Assembly: GCA_016792935.1 (NCBI GenBank)
Contig: JAEUJS010000675.1
Span: 1-47,901 of the forward strand
Source: Archangium sp.
GTDB lineage: Bacteria > Myxococcota > Myxococcia > Myxococcales > Myxococcaceae
Reading direction: 5' to 3'
Length of the DNA stretch: 47,901 bases
The notes under the pieces were generated by a model. The model saw nothing but the letters and a program-made list of their open reading frames with translations, searched no databases and was not told the DNA's origin. The first letter of the stretch is position 1, and each line of letters begins with the position of its first letter. The position numbers were made by a program, and so were the translations under genes. Below are positions 15,086 to 22,988 of this stretch, piece after piece.

Positions 15086-16300
15086 CCTCAACCGAGGAAA
15101 TACACTCGGCGTCCACGTGAACGCAGCATCAGGCAGACGATGCACCACGTCGCCCTCGCGGAACGAGAGCGTGCGCTTGACGACGAAGTCGAACTCCAGC
15201 GGGTTGTGTTGGTCGAGCTCGTTGAGCGCCAGACGTTCACGCTCGGTCAGCAGCCCGAGCTTCACGAGCTTCGAGGTCTGGATGAGCACCGTGATGGCGG
15301 GCAGCGGATAGTCGCTGCCGTTCACCAACCGCGCGTGCCAGTCCTTGCGCTTCATCACCGTGATGATGGGTTTCCCCGCGCGATTGGCCTGCGTCATCGC
15401 GGAGATTTCTCCGAAGAGTTTTCCCTCGTACCTCTTCTCTTCCATCAGCCGCGTGAACAGGTCGAAGTTGTCGACCCACGGCTTGTCCGCGCCGGCGTCT
15501 GGCAAGTCGAGGTCGGGGTTTTCTCCGAGCGAGGCGCAGTGCGCGACGAGCACCTTCACGCCGTGGTCGAGCGGACGACGCAGGTGCAGCGGATTTCCGA
15601 AACGCTGCGCTTCTTCCGCTTCGACGGCCTTCTCTTCACCTGCGTGCGTCAGGAGCGGAAGGCCGAGCTTCACCATCGCCTCATAGAACGCGTCGCACTT
15701 CGCGCTGCCCGGGTTCATCTGCATCGCGTTCGGCAACCACTTCACTGCGATGCAGCCGCTCTCTGCTGCTTCGTGGAGTGCTTCGATGGCGTCGGGCCGG
15801 TACGGATGCACGGAAGCGCAGGGCACGAAGAGGTCCGGATATTCGCGGGACAATCGAGCGACGTAGGCGTTCGGCGTGTGGAACTCGGTGAGCTCGGGGC
15901 GGACCTTGCCGTCTTCTCCGTAGGTGCGATCGAAGCCGAGAATCATCGAGCGGCCGTGAATCAGCTGCGAGCGCAGACGCGTCACCAGCGTGTCCACGTA
16001 TTGCTGATCAGCGTGCTCCTCGATGTTCTGAATTCCGGCCGCTGCGACGTAGATGCCGAAGCGCAGCGACTTCGTCATCGAGGGGTTCACTTCGCAGCCG
16101 GTGCCGTCGTGGCCGAGACCGACGACGTGCGTGTGCGTGTCGAGCACCCGCGCTGGGTCGAGTTCTTTCCACGCGCGACGCCAGAGCCAGCGTGCATGCG
16201 CGGAGAGGATTCCGTTTTCGAGCGGCGGTGGACGAGCGAGTCGGAAACAACTGCTCAGTGACGTGGCGGCCAGCCCCGCCAACAGCGTGCGTCTCTTCAC
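15038..16300 (-). CDS. Amidohydrolase-family lipoprotein
   Basis: 420 aa, GTG start overlapping the alcohol dehydrogenase stop (GTGA). The signal peptide MKRRTLLAGLAATSLSSC ends in a lipobox; the RR pair could also be Tat. TIM-barrel metal ligands are present: D54-T-H56-T-H58, K187 (possible carbamylated Lys), H219, H254 and D330 in NGSDYP. This matches COG2159-type metal-dependent hydrolases (decarboxylase/hydrolase). The last ~16 residues (RSGSDSLEGLVSTSGA region) are encoded within the convergent TOPRIM gene and may not be ancestral. Substrate unknown. Confidence 0.82.
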   Translation of the reverse strand: MKRRTLLAGLAATSLSSCFRLARPPPLENGILSAHARWLWRRAWKELDPARVLDTHTHVVGLGHDGTGCEVNPSMTKSLRFGIYVAAAGIQNIEEHADQQYVDTLVTRLRSQLIHGRSMILGFDRTYGEDGKVRPELTEFHTPNAYVARLSREYPDLFVPCASVHPYRPDAIEALHEAAESGCIAVKWLPNAMQMNPGSAKCDAFYEAMVKLGLPLLTHAGEEKAVEAEEAQRFGNPLHLRRPLDHGVKVLVAHCASLGENPDLDLPDAGADKPWVDNFDLFTRLMEEKRYEGKLFGEISAMTQANRAGKPIITVMKRKDWHARLVNGSDYPLPAITVLIQTSKLVKLGLLTERERLALNELDQHNPLEFDFVVKRTLSFREGDVVHRLPDAAFTWTPSVFPRLRSGSDSLEGLVSTSGA

Positions 16301-17343
16301 GTGGCGAAGGTCTTCGCGTCGATCACGAAGCGGTAGCGCACGTCGTTCTTCAACATGCGCTCGTAGGCGACGTTGATGTCCTTCGCGGCGATGAGCTCGA
16401 TGTCGGCTCCGAGCTTCTTCTCGGCGCAGAAGTCCAACATCTCCTGCGTCTGCCGAATGCCGCCAATCGATGAGCCCGCGAGCCGCCGGTTGTTGTTGAT
16501 GAGCGCGAACGACGACACCTGCGACGGCTTCGGAGGCGCACCAACGAGCACCAACGCTCCGAACGGCGCCAACGTGCCGAGGTATTGATCAAAGTCGTGA
16601 TCAGCGCTCACGCAGTCGATGATCAAATTGAAGCGGTTCTTCAGCCGCTTCAACGAGCCCTTCTCGGTCGATGACGCGAAGTCTGCCGCGCCGAGCCGCT
16701 TCGCATCGGCTTCCTTCGCTTTGGATGACGAGAGCACCGTGACCTCCGCTCCCATCGCGGCCGCGAGCTTCACCGCCATGTGGCCGAGTCCGCCGAGCCC
16801 CATCACCGCGACCTTGTCGCCCGGCTTGCAGTTCCACTGACGCAGCGGCGAGTAGGTGGTGATGCCCGCGCACAACAACGGAGCCGCCGTCTTCAAGTCC
16901 AAAGACGCGGGCACCTTGAGCGCGAAGTGTTCCGTCACCACCACGTGTGTCGAGTAGCCGCCGTACGTCGGAGTCGTGCGGTCCATCTCCGTCGAGTTGT
17001 AGGTCCACGCGGGCTGCGCCTCGCAGAACTGCTCCTCGCCCGTTCCGCAGGGAGAACACGTGCGGCACGAGTCGACCATGCAGCCGACGCCCGCGAGGTC
17101 GCCCACCTTGAACTTCGTGACGTTCGCGCCGACTTTCAGAACGCGGCCGATGATTTCGTGGCCCGGCACCATGGGGAACTTCGAGTTGCCCCACTCCCCG
17201 CGCGCCTGGTGGATGTCGGAGTGGCAGATGCCCGAGTACAGAATCTCGAGCTGCACGTCCTTCGCGCCCACTTCGCGTCGAGTGATTTGAAACGGTGCCA
17301 GCGGTTGATTCGCAGCAGTCGCAGCCCACGCATGAACGTTCAT
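16297..17343 (-). CDS. Zinc-dependent alcohol/aldehyde dehydrogenase (YahK/CAD-like)
   Basis: 348 aa MDR-family dehydrogenase. Catalytic zinc ligands are C40, the H62-E63 pair and a later Cys in APLLCAG. Structural zinc is bound by C93, C96, C99 and C107. The Rossmann motif is GLGGLGHMAVK. VDSCRTCSPCGTGEEQFC and GGIRQTQEMLDFC are typical of the NADPH-dependent cinnamyl-alcohol-dehydrogenase/YahK group, which reduces a broad range of aldehydes. It is first of a two-gene operon with the amidohydrolase. Confidence 0.92.
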   Translation of the reverse strand: MNVHAWAATAANQPLAPFQITRREVGAKDVQLEILYSGICHSDIHQARGEWGNSKFPMVPGHEIIGRVLKVGANVTKFKVGDLAGVGCMVDSCRTCSPCGTGEEQFCEAQPAWTYNSTEMDRTTPTYGGYSTHVVVTEHFALKVPASLDLKTAAPLLCAGITTYSPLRQWNCKPGDKVAVMGLGGLGHMAVKLAAAMGAEVTVLSSSKAKEADAKRLGAADFASSTEKGSLKRLKNRFNLIIDCVSADHDFDQYLGTLAPFGALVLVGAPPKPSQVSSFALINNNRRLAGSSIGGIRQTQEMLDFCAEKKLGADIELIAAKDINVAYERMLKNDVRYRFVIDAKTFAT

Positions 17344-17415
17344 GCTGTGGAGAATTACTCCCGGCTCACGCCGCCGTCGCGCTGTTCGTGCTCAACCGTG
17401 ACCACGCAGCGTTCA

Positions 17416-17565
17416 TCACCGGAGTGCACCGGCCACTCCGGGCACCGTGTCGATCTCACCGACGAGCAAGGTGAACATGTCGTGCAAGACACCCGGGCCC
17501 TTCGCGGAGTGCAAGGTGACGAAAACGCTCACTCCGGGGTTTCGCATCACGGCACGCGGGTCCAT
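17416..17565 (-). CDS. Possible small protein, 49 aa
   Basis: An ATG at 17565 has GAGG a few bases upstream and opens a 49-codon frame (MDPRAVMRNPGVSVF...), which looks more protein-like than the other frames of this 252-bp gap. No family recognised. It could equally be chance in high-GC DNA. The surrounding gap 17344-17595 is the divergent region between the dehydrogenase and the kinase, and should contain their promoters. Confidence 0.25.
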   Translation of the reverse strand: MDPRAVMRNPGVSVFVTLHSAKGPGVLHDMFTLLVGEIDTVPGVAGALR

Positions 17566-17595
17566 GCTCGCCTCGAACGGGGGAAATGAGGCGTC

Positions 17596-18855
17596 ATGTC
17601 CGCGCAGTCGATACAGCGAGTGCTGGCCCACTCGGGAGAGCTGCAGCGCGCGCGCTCACTCGATGATTTGATCCGCGTCGCCAACAGCGCCGTGCGTGAT
17701 GTCTCTCGCTACCGCACGGCGTGGATCGCGCTGCTCGACCCCGAGAACGACGCCAACGTGCGCATCATCGGAGTGCAGGGCAGCGTGCCCTCGACCTGGC
17801 TCAACGCCCTCGTCATTCCCATCGGCGGCGATCAGATGATCCAGGAAATCTTGCGCGGCGGAGTGCCGGTCGTCGTCGAAGACGCGCGCATCGACCCCCG
17901 CACCAACAAGGACATCGTCGCGCAGGTCGGCAACCGCACCATCATCAACGTGCCCATCACGCTGGGCGGCAGCATTCGCGGCGCGCTCGGCATCGGCAGC
18001 TTCCACGACGAGGGCGTCATCGCGCCGACCCCCGAGGAGCTCGAGGCGTTGACGTTGTTCGCCACGCAGCTCGCTCCGGCGTTCGATCGCATTCGTGCGT
18101 TGGAAGAACGCGACCGTGTCATCGCCGAGAGCAAGGTGCTCGAGCAGCACCTGCGCAGCCTGGAGCGTGTGGAGTTGATGGGCGTGCTCGCCGCTGGCGT
18201 GGCGCACGACATGAACAACCTGCTCAGCGTGGCGATGCTGACGATCGAGGGCATGTCGAAGGAACGCCTCGGGGCCGACGACGCCAGCGCGCTCGCCGAT
18301 GCCTCACGCGCGCTGGTGAAGATGCGGGACATCTCGCGGCAGCTGCTCACGCTGGGAAAGCCCGACGAGAGCATTCGCAGGGCCGTCGACCTCAACACCC
18401 GCGTGCAGAGCACGCTCGAGCTGGTGCGGCCCTCGATTCCCCGCGGAGTGAAGGTGGTGCACGAGCACCGCGGCGCACCACGCGTCGAGGCCGACTCGGT
18501 GCAGCTCGAGCAGGCGCTCGCCAATCTGGTGCTCAACGCGCGCGACGCCGTCGGTCAGTCGGGGACCATCACGCTGCAGGTCGACGAGCGGAACTTCGAC
18601 GACGCGCTCGTGTCGCAGGTGCCGCGTTCACGCCTCGGCCGCTTCGCGCGCGTCCGAGTGAGCGACACGGGCCCGGGCCTCTCCGCGGAACTGAAGGAGA
18701 AGGTGTTCGACCCGCTCTTCACCACCAAGCCGCGCGGCACGGGGCTGGGCCTCGCGGTGGTGTCGCGCATCACGGAACAACATCAGGGCTTCGTCGCGGT
18801 CGAGAGTGAGCCCGGTCACGGCGCCAGCTTCGAGCTGTATCTGCCCGCGCTCTGA
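17596..18855 (+). CDS. GAF-domain sensor histidine kinase
   Basis: 419 aa, GAGG before the ATG. An N-terminal GAF domain (about 15-165) would bind a small molecule or cofactor. A coiled linker leads to the dimerisation domain with H204 in GVAHDMNNLL, then ATP-binding N box NLVLNARDAV, G1 DTGPGL, F box FDPLFTTK and G2 GTGLGLAVV. No transmembrane segment, so it is cytoplasmic. The HDMNN form of the H box is common in myxobacterial kinases of the HPK4 type. No response regulator lies next to it, so it is an orphan kinase. Confidence 0.92.
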   Translation: MSAQSIQRVLAHSGELQRARSLDDLIRVANSAVRDVSRYRTAWIALLDPENDANVRIIGVQGSVPSTWLNALVIPIGGDQMIQEILRGGVPVVVEDARIDPRTNKDIVAQVGNRTIINVPITLGGSIRGALGIGSFHDEGVIAPTPEELEALTLFATQLAPAFDRIRALEERDRVIAESKVLEQHLRSLERVELMGVLAAGVAHDMNNLLSVAMLTIEGMSKERLGADDASALADASRALVKMRDISRQLLTLGKPDESIRRAVDLNTRVQSTLELVRPSIPRGVKVVHEHRGAPRVEADSVQLEQALANLVLNARDAVGQSGTITLQVDERNFDDALVSQVPRSRLGRFARVRVSDTGPGLSAELKEKVFDPLFTTKPRGTGLGLAVVSRITEQHQGFVAVESEPGHGASFELYLPAL

Positions 18856-18871
18856 CTCCGCACGTGAGCGC

Positions 18872-20347
18872 TCAGGGCGTCGGATCAACGCACGCCGGAC
18901 GCGTGCACATGCTGTTCGCGCACTCGAACGAGAGGCACTCCTCCGACATCGCGCACGACGCGCCGGCGCCCTTCTTGTTGGCGCACACGCCGCTCATCAT
19001 CTGGAACGTCGCCGTGCAGTAGAGGCCGCTCTGGCACGCATCGAAGCCGGGGTACGTGCAGGCTGCGTTGAGCGCTCCCGGTTGACGGCACACGCCGGTG
19101 GTCATCATGAAGGTCGCGCTGCACTGCAGGCCGGTCGCGCACTCGTTGCCGTTGTACGTGCAGGTGCCGTTCTCCATGCGCTTCGCGGCGCAGGTGCCGG
19201 TCATCATGCCCATCTGGATGTTGCAGAACGCCTCGAACACGCACGGCGTCGTCGTGCTGCACGTGCCGCCGATTTGCTGCGGGCTCGCGTCGACGCAGGC
19301 GTTCGCCATGCCGCAGGTCAAACCCTGCTGGCAGCGGCGCATCGAGTCACACGCGGCGTTCAACGTTCCGTACGCGACGCACACGTTGCTCACGCACTGC
19401 AACCCGAGCGCGCAATCGCTCTCACTCATGCACGGCCCGTTGGCCAGCTGCTTCGCCGGCGGCGCACCACACACGTCGGCCTGGGAGCAGACGTTCGGCG
19501 CGACGCACTGACGCTGCATCGTCGAGCCACCCGTCGGCGAACATGACTGACCCGCGGCGACCAGCGCGGTGCACAGGCTGTTGTATTCGAAGGCACCCTT
19601 CACGCAGCTCGCGTTGCCCGGGCTCTGACCGATGGCGATGCGGTTGGTGCACTTGCCGGGGCAGGTCGCCGACGAGTCGCAATAGAACGCGTCCTGGCAG
19701 TCCATGTCGTCGAAGCAGTCGCCCATCAAGCCGACGGTGCCGTCGAAGACCGTTTCGGAATCACACGTCGGGTCCGTCGCGCAGCTGCCCGTGGAGTAGC
19801 TCGTCAGACACGCCTGGTACGCGCTCATGTTGATGATGACGCGGCCATCGCGGATGCCCGGGAAGAAGCCGCCCGCCGAGTTGCACTGCGAGAGCAACAG
19901 CTGCTTGTAGTAGTTGCCCAGCGTCTGCGTCATCACGCCGCAGCGCACGTACCGCGCGACGTACGCGTCTGCGTAGTCGGTGCAGAACTGCAAGTTGCCG
20001 CCGCCGCCGCCGCCGCCGGTACCGCCGCCGAGACCTCCGCCTCCGCCTCCTCCGCCGTTGCCGCCACCGGTTCCACCGCCCGTGCCTCCGCCCGTTCCGC
20101 CGAAGGTGCAGACGCCGATGTTGCACGTGGTGCCCGCGCCGCACGGCTGGCATGTCGCGCCCGCAGTGCCGCAGGCGGTCGCGAGGTTTCCGGCCTGACA
20201 AGTCCCGGTCGCGTCGCAACAGCCGGTGGAACAGCTCGTCGAATCACACTTCGGTTTACAGCCGACGAAGACGAGCGACGAGCCGCCGACACAGAGGACC
20301 AGAGCGACGGTGGAGCACCGGAGGAACGAGACGAGGGGCGTGGGCAT
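18872..20347 (-). CDS. Cys-rich lipoprotein with Gly/Thr linker, 491 aa
   Basis: The lipobox is LVFVGC. A Cys-rich knot (CDSTSCSTGCCDATGTCQ) is followed by a ~40-residue linker of GGGTGGG repeats and then a ~370-residue domain with many regularly spaced Cys and recurring units such as CATGLQCSATFMMTTGVC. This architecture is typical of myxobacterial surface lipoproteins; the C-terminal Cys spacing recalls Dickkopf/EGF-like modules. The first Cys block is closely similar to that of the lipoprotein at 29385-30140 (NCKTGCCDAMNTCQPG), so the two are paralogues. Function unknown; probably surface exposed. Confidence 0.82.
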   Translation of the reverse strand: MPTPLVSFLRCSTVALVLCVGGSSLVFVGCKPKCDSTSCSTGCCDATGTCQAGNLATACGTAGATCQPCGAGTTCNIGVCTFGGTGGGTGGGTGGGNGGGGGGGGLGGGTGGGGGGGNLQFCTDYADAYVARYVRCGVMTQTLGNYYKQLLLSQCNSAGGFFPGIRDGRVIINMSAYQACLTSYSTGSCATDPTCDSETVFDGTVGLMGDCFDDMDCQDAFYCDSSATCPGKCTNRIAIGQSPGNASCVKGAFEYNSLCTALVAAGQSCSPTGGSTMQRQCVAPNVCSQADVCGAPPAKQLANGPCMSESDCALGLQCVSNVCVAYGTLNAACDSMRRCQQGLTCGMANACVDASPQQIGGTCSTTTPCVFEAFCNIQMGMMTGTCAAKRMENGTCTYNGNECATGLQCSATFMMTTGVCRQPGALNAACTYPGFDACQSGLYCTATFQMMSGVCANKKGAGASCAMSEECLSFECANSMCTRPACVDPTP

Positions 20348-20378
20348 GGGTGGTTGCTTCTTAACCCGCCGAGCGCCC

Positions 20379-20708
20379 TCAGGTGCGACGTGTCACGCCG
20401 ACGGCCATCGCGATGAAGACGAGCGAGATGACGGCGAAGGGCTGAACACCCGCGGCGAACAAGCCGGCCGTCGCGAGCGCGTTGCACGCCGCGAGGCTCC
20501 ACGCTGCCGCGACGCGTGAGCGCTTCCAGACCGTGGCGAGGGCCGCGACGAGCTGTGCAGCGCCGAACGCCGCGACGGCGACGCGCCCCATGCCGAGGTG
20601 GGCGAAGACGTCGAGGTCAGCCTGGCCGCCCGCGAGCTTGAAGCCTCCAGAAGCGACACCGAACGACGCGATGAGCACGTGGTTCACCACCAGCGCGACC
20701 GTCTTCAT
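20379..20708 (-). CDS. DoxX-like small membrane protein, 109 aa
   Basis: Four predicted transmembrane segments, with GFKLAGGQADLDVFAHLGMG between the first and second; this resembles DoxX-like (DoxX_2) proteins. ATG 20708 overlaps the stop of the SnoaL-like gene (ATGA), so the two are cotranscribed and coupled. Role unknown; DoxX proteins are often linked to redox stress. Confidence 0.75.
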   Translation of the reverse strand: MKTVALVVNHVLIASFGVASGGFKLAGGQADLDVFAHLGMGRVAVAAFGAAQLVAALATVWKRSRVAAAWSLAACNALATAGLFAAGVQPFAVISLVFIAMAVGVTRRT

Positions 20709-21070
20709 GGCGCGGCTCCGACGAGCGTCGTCTCCAGCCGCGCGATGCGACCGCCCACGAGCGTGAAGACGTTGACGCCGCGGCCCGCTCCGCCCGGCAG
20801 CGCTGGAGAGCGGCACGTCCATTCCGCGCGCACCGTCGCACCGTCGAGGTCGACCCGGTCCACCGTGAGGCGCATCTCGGGGAGCGGGCGTTCCCAGCCG
20901 GACGACATCGCGGCACGAATCGCCACGACGCCACGGTGGGTCTGCACGACGCCGCTGAAGGGCTCGACGTAGACCGCGTCGTCGGTGAAGAGCGCGAGCA
21001 TGGCGTCGGCAGACGACGCACCGGCCTGCATGCAGCGGAAGAACTCGGAGATAAGCGGTGGCGTCGACAT
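20705..21070 (-). CDS. SnoaL/NTF2-like protein, 121 aa
   Basis: Cone-shaped NTF2-like fold by pattern: an N-terminal helix (SADAMLALFTDDAVYVEPF), the beta strands GVVAIRAAM and DGATVRAEWTC, and a closing NVFTLVGGRIARLE. Such proteins are small hydrolases, isomerases or ligand-binding proteins. It is divergent from a LuxR-type regulator whose upstream ATG overlaps this start, and in an operon with the DoxX-like gene. Confidence 0.82.
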   Translation of the reverse strand: MSTPPLISEFFRCMQAGASSADAMLALFTDDAVYVEPFSGVVQTHRGVVAIRAAMSSGWERPLPEMRLTVDRVDLDGATVRAEWTCRSPALPGGAGRGVNVFTLVGGRIARLETTLVGAAP

Positions 21071-21101
21071 GGAACCTCGGGCGGTGGGTTACGCTGCTCG
21101 A

Positions 21102-21479
21102 ATGAACTTGAGGCGTCTGCGCACGTCGGTCGACACGCTGAGCGCCGCGACGCGCGCCGTGCCCTTCGCGGCGTTGCTCGAGGCGGCCAGGGCCGTCGGT
21201 GGGCGACACGTCACCATCGACCTGGCGGCCGCGCAGACTCTGGGGTTTCCGCTGGTGGTGCTGCACGAGCGCAGCCAGCCCGGCTTCGTCGCTCTGCTGA
21301 CGCCTCGACAGCTCGCGGTGGCGCGTGAACTCGCGCGGGGGCGGTGCAACAAGGACATCGCGCGCACGCTGGGCATTTCCCTGGCCACCGTGAAGGACCA
21401 CGTCCACGCAGTGCTTCGCAAGTCGGGCCTGTCGAGTCGACTCGAAGTCGCGAGCGCGTTCATCGGCCGCACGTCGTAG
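21102..21479 (+). CDS. LuxR-type HTH regulator, 125 aa
   Basis: C-terminal LuxR/GerE helix-turn-helix in about residues 65-120: LTPRQLAVARELARG, then NKDIARTLGISLATVKDHV and LRKSG. The N-terminal ~60 residues are short and unrecognised, so this is a reduced regulator lacking a full receiver domain. ATG 21102 is chosen; ATG 21069 is possible but overlaps the divergent start. It likely controls the SnoaL-DoxX pair from the shared 31-bp gap. Confidence 0.82.
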   Translation: MNLRRLRTSVDTLSAATRAVPFAALLEAARAVGGRHVTIDLAAAQTLGFPLVVLHERSQPGFVALLTPRQLAVARELARGRCNKDIARTLGISLATVKDHVHAVLRKSGLSSRLEVASAFIGRTS

Positions 21480-21500
21480 CGGGCACCGCGGGCGCGCACC

Positions 21501-21518
21501 ATCCATCGGAGGATGGAT
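21501..21518. terminator. Hairpin between convergent LuxR and outer-membrane factor genes
   Basis: ATCCATC and GATGGAT form a perfect 7-bp stem with a GGAG loop in the 51-bp gap between the two stop codons. No T-tract. Confidence 0.45.
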
Positions 21519-21530
21519 TGGTCGAACGGG

Positions 21531-22988
21531 CTACTGCCGCCAGCCGCCGCCGAGCGATTGGTAGATGTTCACCATCGAGAGCAGCAGTCGCTGTCGGGTC
21601 TCGATGAGTTCGAGCTGCGCATCGAGCGAATCACGCCGCGTGAGCAACACTTCCATGTAGTCCGCGCGCGCCGATTGGAAGAGGACCGTCGAGACATCCA
21701 CCGAGCTGGCGAGGAGGTCGACCTGCTGCGACTGGAGCGCGTAGCTCTTCTGCAGGTTGTCGTACTTCACGAGCTGGTTGACGACGTCGGTGTACGCCTG
21801 CAGCACCGTGCGCTCGTATTCGAACACCGCCTGAATCTGCCGCGCGTTCGCCGAGCGGTAATCGGCCTCGATGCCTGCGCGGTTGATGAGCGGCGCGATG
21901 AGGTTGCCCGCGAGGTTGTAGAGCAACGACTCCGGCGTGTTCACGAGGTGCGTGATGCTGAACGAGTTGTAGCCAATCGCCGCTTCGATGCTGAACGCGG
22001 GGAAGAAGCGCGTCCTGGCCACCTTCACGTCGAGCTTCGCGGCCTCGAGCTGCAGCTCCGCGCGGCGCACGTCGGGGCGGTTGGTCAGCAGTTCGCTCGG
22101 TACGCCCGTCGCCAACATCGCGGGGAGCGGACTGGTCAGCGGCCCCGCGTTGCGCGCGACGGGCTGCGGGAATCGGCCCACGAGGAAGTTGATGCGGTTC
22201 TCCGCCTGCACGCGTTCCTGCCGCTTGTCGTAGAGGCGGCTCTTGTTCTTGAGCACCTCGGCTTCGAAGCGCTGCACCGCGAGCTGCGTCACGCGCGCGG
22301 CCAGCTTCTCGGCCTTCACCACCTCGAGCGCATCGGTCTGGATGGTGATGTTGCGTTCCAGCACCTCGAGCTCTCCGTCGAGCGCGACCAGCTCGAAATA
22401 CGAGCGCGCGATTTCCGAGACGAGCTGCGTGACGAGGAAGTTCCGACCTTCGGTGCTCGCGCGGAACCGGAAGTCGGCGGCGTTCGCTGCACCGCGGAGT
22501 TTTCCCCAGATGTCGACTTCCCAGCTCGCGGTGAGCCCGAAGCCGAAGTTGCCGAGGTTCTCGGGGACGCCCGTCGCCTTGTCGGAGTAGCCGCGCCAGG
22601 TCTCGCCGCCGACCTTCTCGATGCCGGTGGTGAGGCCGGCTCCGACCTTCGGGAAGAGCTCACCGCGGCGGGCGGAGACTTCGTTCTGCGCGATGATGAT
22701 TTCCTGCACCGTGATGTTGAGCTCCTGGTTGTTCTTCAGCGCGAGCTCGATGAGCGAACGCAGTTCCGGAGCGGTGAAGAACTCGTTCCAGTTCACCTGC
22801 GCCACGCTGGTGCCGGCGTCGGCGGGTTCGATGAGGCCGCCGTCGAGCTCAGTCAGCACTGCGTCGGCCTGACGGAAGGCGTTGGGCACTGCCTTGCTCA
22901 CGTCGCGCGCGGGGTTTTCTTCGAGGGTGGGAATGCAGCCGGTCGAGAGGATGATCAGCGCGACTGCGACGCGCAGCCGCTCACACAT
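21531..22988 (-). CDS. RND efflux outer-membrane factor (TolC/OprM/NodT type lipoprotein)
   Basis: 485 aa. ATG 22988 overlaps the pump's stop by 8 nt (ATGTGTGA). Short signal peptide with lipobox STGC (C18). Two outer-membrane-efflux repeats are visible: ASWEVDIWGKLRGAANAADF with long helices, and RPDVRRAELQLEAAKLDVKVARTRFFP, the classic NodT/OprM signature. Forms the outer-membrane channel of the tripartite pump encoded upstream. Last gene of the operon. Confidence 0.93.
   Translation of the reverse strand: MCERLRVAVALIILSTGCIPTLEENPARDVSKAVPNAFRQADAVLTELDGGLIEPADAGTSVAQVNWNEFFTAPELRSLIELALKNNQELNITVQEIIIAQNEVSARRGELFPKVGAGLTTGIEKVGGETWRGYSDKATGVPENLGNFGFGLTASWEVDIWGKLRGAANAADFRFRASTEGRNFLVTQLVSEIARSYFELVALDGELEVLERNITIQTDALEVVKAEKLAARVTQLAVQRFEAEVLKNKSRLYDKRQERVQAENRINFLVGRFPQPVARNAGPLTSPLPAMLATGVPSELLTNRPDVRRAELQLEAAKLDVKVARTRFFPAFSIEAAIGYNSFSITHLVNTPESLLYNLAGNLIAPLINRAGIEADYRSANARQIQAVFEYERTVLQAYTDVVNQLVKYDNLQKSYALQSQQVDLLASSVDVSTVLFQSARADYMEVLLTRRDSLDAQLELIETRQRLLLSMVNIYQSLGGGWRQ

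Noticed and set aside
15140..16261. 373-codon plus-strand frame
   Set aside because: Antisense of the amidohydrolase, whose metal ligands are all present.
17447..17671. Plus-strand frame upstream of the histidine kinase
   Set aside because: Overlaps the kinase start in another frame and lacks a ribosome-binding site; the kinase GAGG-ATG start is better.
20011..20100. Possible regulatory CCG/CCACC simple repeats
   Set aside because: They encode the Gly/Thr linker of the Cys-rich lipoprotein and need no other explanation.
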